Shown here: positions 24,061 to 34,965 of the stretch, piece by piece
Layout: every line of letters starts with the position of its first letter
How positions within the stretch are numbered: position 1 is the stretch's first letter
Assembly (NCBI RefSeq): GCF_014805625.2
Contig: NW_023998414.1
Location: 14,056,505 to 14,120,504 of the forward strand
Source of the DNA: Glossina fuscipes
Lineage: Eukaryota; Arthropoda; Insecta; Diptera; Glossinidae
Reading direction: 5' to 3'
Length of the DNA: 64,000 nucleotides
Notes under the pieces: generated by a model
The model's input: the letters and a program-made list of their open reading frames with translations, nothing else
What the model was told of the DNA's origin: nothing
Database searches by the model: none
Made by a program: the position numbers and the translations under genes

Positions 24061-25611
24061 TTTGCATTACTTTTTGATGGGGAAGTATATATATTATTCA
24101 AACTTGATTTTGGCTTGAAAAGTGTTATGGCGAAATATCTCGTTTGGAAACAACAATTTTACTCATGGCAACGAAAAGTGAAAATGCACGAGATAGTAGT
24201 AGTAAGATCTCTAAATGCATTAAAAGCCAGTACATTTAGTTCATTATTTGGTATGAAAATTGCTTTCAGAGCAGACTTTTCTCTCTATATGAGTATCGCG
24301 CTTATTCAGGAGGAGAGCAAATCAAGGAGGATAATCGCATTGCTCATTGTAGGAATTAAGCCTCGTATTGCTAATCACATTCATCAGCTAATTGTTATTG
24401 ATTTTCAAATCTAAAGGAATATGCTCAAAATGAAAAGCTTTCTTAAATATGATGAGGAAATTGAAGAAGCTAAAGTGTAGTTTGGGCGCCTTAACTATTT
24501 GTTCTGCAAAAAAAGAGGAATGAAAATTTGAGGAATCTTTGAATCTATGATTGTGTCCAACACTTGAAGGAAATTGTAATTGTGAGAAATAGAATCGAAT
24601 TTTGCACAAAAGGAAACCAAAAAAGTCGTTCTTACTTAATCCCTAGACTTATTGATCAATCAATTGCAGATAGGTATACATATGCAGTCAATAATAAGCG
24701 AAGAGAAAACTACCAGCATCATCTCTATTTTAATTGCTATTATTACTGATGGTTTAATGAACTTTTGATCGATTTTGGTCTAGAGAAAACAAAGAGTGGC
24801 AGGTGCATTGCGTAATCGTTATAAAGAAAAAGAGAATGAATAAAAATTGCAAGAGAATGCGAGAAATATTAATTTAATATATGTAAATGGTCGGTTATGG
24901 AGAACGTTATTATTATGCTATGCTATGAGAGGAAGAAAATGCTCTGACTAAGTTTTTAAAGAGCATTTAACTTATTTTTCATTTTTTCGAGTTTAGCAAT
25001 TTTTGATCATTACACGATGTTACACGACATGATTTACACGCCTACACTTATCGCGGAGATGTGAACTATATTAGCCTATAATTATAAGATACTTATTGAA
25101 CAGTCCCCTAATACATATTTGATATATGTTAGTTAAATAGTTCACAACCCTTTCTCCGCCCTTAGGTTGCTGTTGTAATTCGAATAATTAAATCAATGGA
25201 AATAAGAAGCCACAATTCGATACATAAGGTATTTTTGCCTTAATACCTTCATCATCAGGTCAGATGAAGAAATGAGCGCGTTTCTCCTTCTAAAAGTACA
25301 TTTTGACAGCACCCGACATTCCAAATTGAATGGAATGGAAAAAAATCATTATATAATATGAAAGCTGATACGATATATATAAAAATATAAAATACTGTAA
25401 TCACTTTCACAATCACAGTGTTTGCATTAGTCTCACTGAGGGATAAGCAAGTGACTAAAATCCAATCTTCCACCTAGTTGTCTCAGTTCCTTTGATCCTT
25501 AGAAATTCTGTACAGTGTAGGGATTTTCAATATAAGGTACAGTATAGGTGTTTTAAGCAGAAGTGCCATTGCTTCAAGAGAGGGCAGGTGATGCTATCTA
25601 ACCAAAAGTAA

Positions 25612-25636
25612 CCGTTGCTCACATCAGTAGCAACGG
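25612..25636. repeat. Perfect short inverted repeat
   Basis: CCGTTGCT and AGCAACGG form an 8-bp stem around a 9-base loop in a locally GC-richer patch (25560-25690). It lies inside a 68-codon minus-strand frame. It may be chance or a structured RNA element. Confidence 0.4.
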
Positions 25637-26072
25637 CTGCGGTCGACATCGTTCGGTAAGACAATTCATTCCTTGTAACGCTAGAAATGGGAGCATTTTC
25701 GTGAAAGTATGACTTCACTATAGCTCTCATCAAATTCGTTTAGTCATTGTTGATGCAGAAGTGGTTCGACTTATTTCTCCTACGTTTTCAGAGATTCAGA
25801 TGCAGTTTTGCTTGTCTACATCTCAAGATAGATAAAATTGTAGCTCGTCATTTAGGTGAACTTTATTTCATTAATCACGAGCTTGATTTACGCATCATTT
25901 CGCACGTGCGTTGCGTGAGTTTTGTAATAAATACAAGCGGCTGAAAAATGACAGCGAAGCTTCTTCTTTTTAAAAGAGCTTTGTACGTAGGTTTTTTAAT
26001 TAATATCAGATTTTCTATCACCTATCCATCTGTCTTGCTGTGCTTTTCGATGGAGCGAGCTATCATAGCGAA

Positions 26073-26790
26073 AACAAGTAAGAAAATTAAATTCGGTCGG
26101 TACTGAATCTTTTATACCCATCACCGTTTACCTCATAAAAAGAGAAAAGAAATCAATGAACAAAATTTTCATGCTCAATACTATGGCGCGGACACAATTG
26201 ATTTCTTTTATTTCCAAAATAAAAAGCGTTGTGGTAGAGGCATGTTGGCGTTGCAGACGTGGCCTTTGAAAAGGTTACGTCAGTTTTAAATTCTTTTGCG
26301 AATTTTGTAGGCGATATCTACATTTTCGTTAACGATAGAATGTTTACCATAAATACTATAAAATTACGTTAACAGATAGACAGATGGACAGACGAACAGG
26401 TGAGCATGTTTAGGTTGATTCAAGGGTTGTAACTGGCCAAGAATTTGTATACTTTATGCGGTTTTTGAAGCTTGCTTCAAAAATAATTCAATTTTAATAC
26501 ACTATAATATTAAGGAGGCGTGGTTAATTTTCCCTTTTCAAAGACGGCAAATGATACGGAATCCAAAAATTTGCAATCTGCAGCTTGAACACAAGAAAGC
26601 AAGATGGACAGACGGATAGACAAGCATAGATTAATTTGAAAAGTGATTCTGAATCGTCAGGTGTAATAAAACAGGTGGATATGTCTGAGTTCTCGTTTGT
26701 ATTTCATACATCCACAATAAAGTTAATATGCCTTTATACCACAAGTGGTATAAACGGAAAGCTGCCGATCTAATGTAAGCTGTTGAGTAA
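26073..26790 (+). mobile_element. T-family repeat, near full length
   Basis: The left terminus AACAAGTAAGAAAATTAAAT, then CTGAATCTTTTATACCCATC, is the best-preserved left end in the window. The interior has GACAGATGGACAGACGAAC at 26380, a perfect 10-bp hairpin at 26462-26483, a second GATGGACAGACGGATAGAC block at 26600, and AAGTGATTCTGAATCGTC at 26640. The right part carries TTTATACCACAAGTGG at about 26733, the family's position for ACAAGTGGTGTAGGGTAT, but here the final motif has decayed. The 77-codon minus-strand frame inside is repeat-derived. Confidence 0.75.
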
Positions 26791-29113
26791 AAGTTTCGGA
26801 AATAAATTTCGTTCTCGATAATCCAGAAAAATTTGAACACAATAATGCTGCCTCCCTTTATCAACTATAAAACTAATCTGTGAAATGAATCATTGACACG
26901 CCCACAATTAATAAAAAATCCTCACGGTTGTTATGCATTCATTTGCACTCATTTGCCCAGATTGGTATAAAAAATGCATCCATTAAGCGGAGAACTTTTG
27001 TGTTTTAGTTTAATTACGATAATTACTATAAGAATTCATTTAACGAATGGTGAGAATGATGAAGGGCTGTAGAGAAGAAATTTAACGCTAATTAGAGATT
27101 TAAGTGTAAAATTTCCTTAAATTATATTTATTTAATTTAATAAGAAATTTCAAAATAATTTAGATAATAATTGTCACTCTTTTGTCTTATGATGAACGTA
27201 TCGAATTTTCGAAAATAGCAAGTTTTCCACAAAGCGAAAGAGATCACTCTTTTTCTCTTTCGCTGCTGTTCTATTAAATGATTAGATAAGAATTACATTA
27301 ATCCGTTGAGAAAAGAACTAAAACCACTGGAAAAAAAGCACCACCAAAAACAACAACAATAATTTTAACAATAAACATATTTAAAAGTGCAAAAGTTAAA
27401 AATCGATTTATTCGCAAGAGCGTCAGTCGCACTGACGACATTACATGCTATACAGAGATATCACATACATAAATGTATATATATACATGTATATCTACAA
27501 TGAAATAGAAAACGTCACACAATGACAAAATATTTACTGTGTGTACACGAACGCGATAACGGTACGAGAATGAATATTATTGACCAACACGCGCGCAATT
27601 ACTTTTGTTTAGCATTTAGCAGACCAGATAGCAAGAAAACACTGAACTTGTGTCAAGCTAAACCGAATGAGTAGAGAAATGGAAATAAAAAAAAAAAAAA
27701 AAAAAAAGACGGGAAAAAAAAGAAAAACCAAAAAAAAAAAAAATATGGAAAAAAATACCAACAAAATATTGACAGATACACGAGTAATGCAATCATACCA
27801 TGTGGATGAAGGAGCAACGGTAAAAAAAGAAGAAAAAACAAAAAAAAGAAAAAAAAAAAAACCAGACAAATATACTAAAAGGGACAGTAATATATTTACT
27901 TACAAAAAAAAAAAAAAAAAAAAAAAAAAACAAGAAATTACACTCATTTTTAACGAATAGAAATAGAACAAAAATGTATATTTAAATAAAATTACAAATG
28001 TACATGTTAAAGAGCGTATTCGAAATTACCCACCAGGACGGTATGGAAATGATCAAGAAGTCATAGTTCAAGAAAGTTTAAGATAACGCGACCAAATAGC
28101 CAAACAATATTACTATGCATAATACTATCACTATACATATGCATGGGTATATAACCATATAAATAAAGCGCAAGACTAGATATCGAATACGACTACGAAT
28201 TTTTAGGAGTTTAAAATACATTAATTTTGATTGCCAAAAAGTGATGGTATATTAATTTCAGCATTCGGTTTGCATAAGTCCTCTTTACCTCTTATAAAAT
28301 TTTCTTATTGGCATGAGATCAAATATAAGCCCCACCTGTCATCATACATTCATCATAAAAATTAGGATCATAAGCTAAAATTCGTTATATAAATTGTCGG
28401 ATTAAATTCATGGATTATTGATTTGTGACCGGCTCCCTACAACCGTTGCGACAAAAGTAAAAAAACAAAAAAAAAAAAAAAAAAATATTGAAAAAACGTC
28501 TGAAAAATTTAAATTGAAAATTTCATCATGTTCATGAATAAGTTGATTAACTGAACGAGCACGGTTCGTGTCAAAAAGTTCACGAAAATCCGAAATTATT
28601 TTAAATCAAAAATCGAAAAATCTTCTTACCACTTACTTACTCGTTACTCTTCCAACTTATTCGCCCGCGTAGTTAAGTAGATAAGATCCGCGTACATAGA
28701 GTTTTCTTTGGTCATAGGTATAGCAAGTGCTTAGTGGGTAAAGGCATAACATTTCTCGATTGGGCATATGCTCACTTGAGACCTTGTGGCCTTGTGGCCT
28801 CTTTTGTCTCTTCTTTGTGGCCGTTATCGTATTATACGAATAGGCGACATCCCCTGCTCATATGAAAAAACAAAAAAAAAAAGAAAAAACTATAATAAAA
28901 AGACTGAGGTCGATATAAATTTCTTTACTTTTCATTTCTGGTAGCAATTGATTTCCTATATGTGAGCAAGCTATATATGACAAGCTGCAGTAGAAAGAAG
29001 AAAGTTCCGAATTAGGCTGAGTTACACGCCTCAAATAGTTTACTTAATAAAAAATAATTTGCTTTTAACAACAAATGTACTTCAGTGACAGAATCTTGCA
29101 ATGACTTTTACTT

Positions 29114-29144
<31 letters not shown>

Positions 29145-29708
29145 AGACGCTTGTGTGCGTGTGTTGTATAAGTGCGGTTGCGTTACCTTTCAATATTCAT
29201 ATCGCTTTATCTCTTACCATGAAATGTTTAATATGATTCATCTCAGAAATCTATGATTTGTCCATTTTTTATTTAAACAAAGATAAGATTTGATCGAATA
29301 CGTTTGTATAGCCGTCCACATAGATGAATGAACATCAATACGCACATCGCACATCGATAATTATAGAATTGTATAGATACGAATATAAACGTATAGAAAA
29401 CGCTATTTCACAATCACTTATACAAAATATAGTTATCTGCTTTTTAGTTCTGTTAGCGAATTTTAAGTTTACCTAAAAATAAAAAAAATAAAAAAAAAAA
29501 AAAGGCAAACATGGGAATTATATTCGCGTAAAGCCGAAGCTTTCCCCATTCTTTCGCCATCTTAAGCCATTAGAAATATTTTCAACGATGAAGTCGTCGA
29601 TTGGAACCATTTTTACAATTTCCTTTGTTTTTTTTTTGTTTTTTTTTTTTTTTTTTTTGGTCCTAGAAAATATTTATAAAAAATAACCTTTAAATATATT
29701 TTTTTTAT

Positions 29709-29741
<33 letters not shown>

Positions 29742-30255
29742 GCATATTATAGTATATTGTATTTATGACGGAACCAAATCTATTTAAAGCCTACAACGTT
29801 CAGATAGCATTTCTAAATCACAATCTATGTCAAGTTTCGCCTTTCTATCTCAATTCACGCCTTTCAAAAACGAAAGACAGGTGCATAGGGATGACTTGAA
29901 CTTGAACTCTCGAGCTGAATAATCTGTGGGGGGTCTTTTTGGGGCAAATACAAAAAAAAGAAAAAAAAAAAAAAACACCATCATGTGGGTAGTGGGCGTA
30001 AAAAACATTAGATAAAATGAAAAATCGTTCGAATTACTCCTACTCCTAGCAAAAAACAAAATGGAAAAGAATATGAAAATAGGAATATAAGAAAGCAAAA
30101 TGGACATATGTTAGCAGTTTCCAAAATTCAAATCTCTCAAGAAAGCAGTCGATTGGATGTCTGTTATTTCTAAAGGTAAGTAACAGAATAAAAAATGTAA
30201 TCAACTTATAGATTCGTGCCTATAAAAATATATTTACTTCGTTGCCGATTGAAAT
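26790..30255. other. A-rich stretch with very long homopolymers
   Basis: Poly-A or A-rich runs occur at 27688-27708, 27730-27742, 27843-27860 and 27905-27931; (TA)n at 29121-29145; poly-T at 29629-29659 and 29716-29741. Overlapping frames at 27609-27960 on both strands are just translated A/T runs (Lys or Phe). A SINE-2 copy lies in the middle (28661-28889). No gene is supported. Confidence 0.55.
28661..28889 (+). mobile_element. SINE-2 copy
   Basis: The head TCGCCCGCGTAGTTAAGTAG matches the head at 17091. The middle AGTGCTTAGTGGGTAAAGGC and the tail GGCGACATCCCCTGCTC match the 17090 copy, and an A-rich tail follows (28864-28889). It lacks a clear B-box because the region after the head is deleted relative to the 17090 copy (about 230 against 280 bases). 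Confidence 0.7.
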
Positions 30256-30258
30256 AAA

Positions 30259-30446
30259 GTTCGTCTGGGTGGCCGAGTAGGCAAGAGTCTCGACTAGCAA
30301 CTCAGTGGTCGTGGGGTTCGAATCTCAAGTGAGGTAGAGTTTTTAATAAAGGCCGATAGCCTTAGATGCTAGTGCTTTTAAGAGTTTAGTCTTAGAATTT
30401 ATTTCTCTAGCGACATTAATAATAATAATAATAATGTTCGTCTGGG
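30259..30446 (+). mobile_element. SINE-1 copy with 11-bp target-site duplication
   Basis: The insert 30270-30435 starts TGGCCGAGTAGGCAAGAG (tRNA-Leu/Ser-like A-box) and has GGGGTTCGAATCTCAAG (B-box) about 30 bases later. A short unrelated body follows, and it ends in (ATA)n. GTTCGTCTGGG stands immediately before (30259-30269) and immediately after (30436-30446), a perfect 11-bp direct repeat as expected for LINE-type insertion. The duplication covers what would be the tRNA acceptor strand, so the SINE either lost its first seven bases or inserted with microhomology. The tRNA-like part is not a functional tRNA: no 3' acceptor half follows. Confidence 0.85.
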
Positions 30447-30955
30447 AAGAGCTAACGACATATGCCAGGAATGTTGGGTACTTTTGTCGAATATATAGCG
30501 CAAACCTTCGATAAGATTGATGCAATTTATTTTCGAGTCATTTTTTAATAAGAAATCAATCTCTTATATATCATTATAAGAATGGAAATGATTCTTAGAC
30601 AAATCATGAATCATTGAATGGAACTTATGATACTAAGAAGAGTAACGTCGTGAATAGGACAATGAGGAATGAAGCTGGTACAGTGCTTCCTCATTATCGT
30701 TTCCTTGAATGCGTTGGTGTGTGATGGCACTTTCCCATGCAGACAAATCGACTTATTGCTTCTTCTGTTCTAATTTCAGTATTCTGTCTTCAGTTATCGG
30801 CTCAAGGAACTCAGCTATTGTTGACTCAAAGCATAACCTTGGCAGACTTGAATATCTTGAAATTTTTATGCATTTTATCTTCTATCGCACTATACCTTAT
30901 CTGCGACAATAGATCTTTCGTCAAACTCTTTCGTTGCGACACAAATGGTTATCGA

Positions 30956-31362
30956 TTACGATAAAATGTTTGTGAAATTAAAACAAGTTGGTTGGCCAAT
31001 CCTTTCCATTTCCAAGCATTTGTCAAATATGTTATCTCTTTCGAGATTCATTGAAAGCAAGAGATGTTGATGATATGATCTCCTTTGAAATAGAGTCCTT
31101 GTCTTATGCAATAGCCCTAAGCCTAACAATATTGTATTTATTATAGACGCTTCCACAATGAACTTTATTTGCAAAATTTTTTATCATTTGCTTGGGATAC
31201 GTTATTAGAATCATTTTTTTTAACGTTTCCGATATTTTGTCTGTAGCCTAACGTTAACTGTTGCGCAAAGTAGTTCTCATTGCCGAAAATAGTTCTCGGC
31301 ATTTTTAATGCCATTCCTCCAAGTTTGGAAGAAATCCATGATATGAATTGGCGGCATATCAA
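30956..31362 (-). pseudogene. Possible frame-broken coding relic, unknown
   Basis: Two minus-strand frames overlap by a few bases in different phases: 31362 down to 31165 (65 codons) and 31174 down to 30956 (72 codons). Together they leave about 400 bases almost continuously open with varied amino-acid composition. A single frameshift in an old coding sequence would produce this. Neither begins with a convincing start (the first opens at TTG) and no family is recognisable. An interior of a transposable element is the main alternative. Confidence 0.18.
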
Positions 31363-31399
31363 TTATGACCATCCTCTAGAGACCAAATGCCGTAATCTA

Positions 31400-31565
31400 T
31401 GGCCCCGTGCTACATTATCTCCATTCCTTGTACTTATATTCCTCAGTACCCAGAAAGACTTAACGAAGACCTACCTTTTATTACACCGAGCGATTGAGAA
31501 TCACTTTCTTAATCGATCTTGCCTATTCGCGTGACCAACTGTCCGTCTATGCATCTTTGTTATGC
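31400..31565 (-). mobile_element. T-family right-part fragment, minus strand
   Basis: The complement reads GATGCATAGACGGACAG, then GATCGATTAAGAAAGTG, ATTCTCAATCGCTCGGTG, TAATAAAAGGTAGG and AAGTCTTTCTGGGTACTG. This is the same order as the plus-strand copy at 26610-26690. Confidence 0.55.
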
Positions 31566-31569
31566 ATCT

Positions 31570-31633
31570 TAAACCTATAGCTATTGAATTCGACCACTTG
31601 CTAAACCTATAGCTATTGAATTCGACCACTTGC
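31570..31633. repeat. Perfect 32-bp tandem duplication
   Basis: TAAACCTATAGCTATTGAAT plus the next 12 bases (31570-31601) is repeated exactly at 31602-31633. Two identical copies in old, diverged DNA imply a recent duplication or an assembly artefact. Confidence 0.95.
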
Positions 31634-31639
31634 CATCAC

Positions 31640-33010
31640 TTTTGAAAAGTCGTTACATGTTTAACTGTATTAAGTTAAATAAAATAGGATACATAATAGT
31701 GAGCTGTGAGCAAGTGTGACTCTTTTATTTGGTGTATACTAATTTATTTTTTATGAGTGAAAAAGTTGTGCAAAATAAAGAGAAGAAGCATAGCCTAGAA
31801 AAGGGATATCGGTGATGAAGAGAAGACTACCGCTGCTCATCTTATCGATCGAAACTAATTAATTGTTTTGAACAATTGTATCAGGTAAGTAAGTGACATT
31901 ATTGAGAAATGTGTATTAAAAGTGTATTATTTAACGATATCCAGAGATGAATTAATGAAATTTGTTTTAAACAAATAATGGGTCAAACGATGGCTTTATA
32001 AGGAGTATATTTTTTCAACGAATACTTTATTTTGTTCTCTAAATCTATTCTCATATATGTACATATGTATTATTTATTTTTACACATATACATACATATA
32101 TATGTACATATAAATGTGAAATTATTCTATTAAATTATGGAGAATATGCGTTTCGTATACGCTACTTGCACTTACATGAGACTTTAGAGAAAAAAGTAAT
32201 TAATTATACGCATACACAGACGCGTACACACATACAGATATAAATATATATATAAAAAAAAAAAAAAAATTGTAATTCTATACAAATATTATTTCGCACT
32301 TAATATCAAAAATATTTTGTAAACGTGTGCGTTTTAAAAACGATATGAAAACATTTATTAAAAATGCATTGGATTATTATACCTTTTTCAAAGTGCCCAT
32401 AAGAAATAACAATTGAAAAATATTTATCTAAATTCTTTTAGCTTTTATTACTTTTTTTTTTTATTTATTTTTATTATTATCAATTAAAATAAAAGCTAAA
32501 AAAATATTACATGGGTTATTATCGTAAGACATAAATCAATACATGTCTGTACACATGCACATTAATATAATGATGCAGACACATACACACGCAAATACAC
32601 GCAGGTAACTACATACACAGAAAACTGTATTCATTTAACTGGACAACGGAAACTATATAAAAATTAAATCAATGTGCAAAGGTAAGCATATGCATATTTT
32701 TTGTATATATATATATATACAATTTATTCCCTCAGATAAAGCACATAATTATGTTTTATATATATATATATATATATATAAAACACATATATGCACGCAT
32801 ACATACGTGCACGCACTCAAACATATGCTTGCATAGTACCATATAAATACATAAAGCAAACCTTGCACAAAATCTTAAGAGATGTAAATGAGTGCAAACC
32901 GTATATGAGTTTTATTTCTCAAAATAACTAACTAACTCACTTACACATATACAAATTCAAATCACATAGATACTTTACATAGATACTCTTGGTCATTCTT
33001 GCTCTTTATG

Positions 33011-33042
<32 letters not shown>

Positions 33043-34932
33043 CCTCTCTCTGTTTCTCCCTCTATCTAGTTTTCTCTCAATTTTTGTCATTCTCTCTTAT
33101 ACACTCAATTCGGTTTTTTTTAGCATCTCAGCGGCATAGGTTTTGTATGAAGAGTCGTCAGTTAAACACAAATAAAAATGAAAAGACCAAAATGAAATAG
33201 AAAAGAAGAAAACAAAAATAATAAAAAAGAAAAATAAATAAAAAAAAAACAAATCTCGCTGATAAATTGAGGCTTTGCAATTGGTGAATTTCGGACAATA
33301 AACTGCCGCGAGAGCTGTGTAGAGATACCCATGCTAGTGTGCGTGCAAGAAAATCATAAAGTGCGCGGATGTCATGGATGTGTTGAGCTGACAGAGTAAC
33401 GGCAGCAGCAGCAGCAGCAGCAACAACAGCAGCAGTGAGAGCAGTGGTAACTGCAGCAGCAGTAGTAGCAGCAGAAACAACAAAAACATAAAACGGCACC
33501 ATCACCAACAACAATAACAACAATAGTTTGTATACATGTATGTGTGTATAGCAGAGATGGTGTGACTTATGTAAGTTGAAAAATTGCCACTATTTAGATG
33601 AAATCTGGGTGGGTACTATGTGACATAAAGATGCCACCATCATCATCTACTACACCGCTACTGTTAGCAATAAAATGGTCTGCCATTGGAAGACGACAGT
33701 GGAGTTTTTCGTTTTTTTTCATTTTTTTTTCATTTTTTTTTTTTTTCGTTTTTTTTCGTAGTGTGTGTACGAGTGTATGCGTTTGCGTATATATATGCAT
33801 AAGTGTATTGGTTATTTTTTTTTTTTTTGATATCTCTTTCCCACTTATGCTATCATATGTAATCTTTTTCTATGCATAAGCAAGAGCTTGTACATACATA
33901 TATACTTTCAACTGGATTATCCACTAAATGCACAAAAGGCATCAATGCAACTAAGTTGATACGCAATTGTGTTTAATACATCAAATCAAATGGAGTCCAT
34001 TGAAAAACATTCATATATATGGCAAAATATGTTAGAAGAGAGGAAACGTAAAGGAAACGTTTGGATATAAAAAAATGCATTGTCTAAAAAAAATGTTAAA
34101 AGCCATTTGTAGAACAAAAATACATATGCGAATGTTATGCTCCGCTATTATTAGGCTCAATATTTTTCACATCCCTTAATATTAGGGCTTTATTGCATTT
34201 TTTATTTCCCGTAGAAATTATATAATTATTTATACTCTATGAACCTTAAGGGTAAGCATATTATGCAACGAATTTTAAACGTTTACGATATCTGTATATC
34301 GAACGCACACACATGTGCGCATCGTGCGCAGTTGCCCTTTCGACAAAATATATTTTTCTAACGTATCATATATCGGGGCATTAAGTTGCAAATATGATAT
34401 TTATACCAGAAATTTGGGCGAGTATTTCTCTACGATCGAGGCAAGTGAGAAATTAACTTTTTATTTTCATTCACAATAAGCTCGATATGCGCGATAAGTA
34501 TTTTTCGCAACTGCTAAGCGATGATCGCCATCTCCATCGTCACCTCTCTGTTCGCCAATTAATAATTTTGATCTTGAATTTAGTATTTCGCAGTCTCGTG
34601 AATTGCGTTAAACTTATAATTTTGAAAATTCGCGATTTGAAAACTTGCGAAAATCGATTGCCAGTCAATTACGGAGATTATGATCAAAATACAAGAATAT
34701 TCTGTAAGGTATTTTGAACAGAAGTGAAGCGTCAAGTCTCGCATGTCCGTTGTCTATTATTTCCTGCTCATTATTCTTCTATTGCTTTACTTTAATCAAT
34801 TGCACCTTAAAACAAGTTAAACTGAAACAAGCTATCGACTCGAAACGTCATAAATCAAATCATAACAACTTGAAAGACTTATTTTTTATTATTATTAATA
34901 TCTTATTGTTATTCTTGTTATAATTGTTAATA

Positions 34933-34950
<18 letters not shown>
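31640..34950. other. Simple-repeat-rich stretch
   Basis: No gene is confirmed. A strong donor-like CAG|GTAAGTAAG stands at 31885 with no coding frame running into it. Pyrimidine tract (CT)n at 33011-33060, CAG-type block at 33401-33480, T-rich runs at 33713-33757 and (TAA)n at 34931-34964. Frames near 34487-34923 are unremarkable. Confidence 0.5.
33391..33523. repeat. opa-type CAG/CAA/AAC-rich block
   Basis: AGCAGCAGCAGCAGCAGCAA with neighbouring AGC/AAC/CAA triplets fills 33401-33520. On the plus strand one frame reads Ser/Asn-rich for 42 codons after a TGA at 33388-33390, then stops. On the minus strand a 121-codon frame gives Ala/Val runs followed by a more complex part (complement of 33245-33390) and then a Phe run. 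The GC-richer left flank (33260-33400) looks like a fly leader or exon edge, but nothing confirms transcription. Confidence 0.6.

Positions 34951-34954
<4 letters not shown>

Positions 34955-34965
<11 letters not shown>

Larger units (their letters stand above)
22390..26070. other. Mostly unique AT-rich stretch
   Basis: A long TA tract (22889-22930) and a TTR tract (TTA/TTG, 23545-23616) are the main repeats. Frames at 24115-24414 (99 codons, plus), 25527-25733 (minus) and 25747-25944 (plus) have mixed composition but no domains I can name. A perfect 8-bp stem lies at 25612-25636. Confidence 0.45.
30448..31640. other. Stretch with overlapping open frames and short tandem duplication
   Basis: Five frames of 65-84 codons crowd into 30709-31534 on both strands. 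The plus-strand frame starting at a real ATG (30737) begins with a hydrophobic, signal-peptide-like segment ending Ala-Gln-Gly and contains a second hydrophobic stretch; it is 75 codons long. The minus-strand pair is described separately. Both ends of the region have T-family traces. Confidence 0.4.

Noticed and set aside
30270..30340. Functional tRNA gene
   Set aside because: A- and B-box-like motifs are present, but there is no matching acceptor stem and the segment is flanked by an insertion duplication, so it is a SINE head.
33157..33190. Core promoter: TCAGTT initiator with AGACC downstream element
   Set aside because: The AGACC lies about three bases short of the required position and such matches are frequent by chance.
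33158..33523. 121-codon minus-strand frame
   Set aside because: It is made of Ala runs from CAG repeats and Phe runs from A tracts; only the central 40 residues are complex, which is not enough for a gene call.
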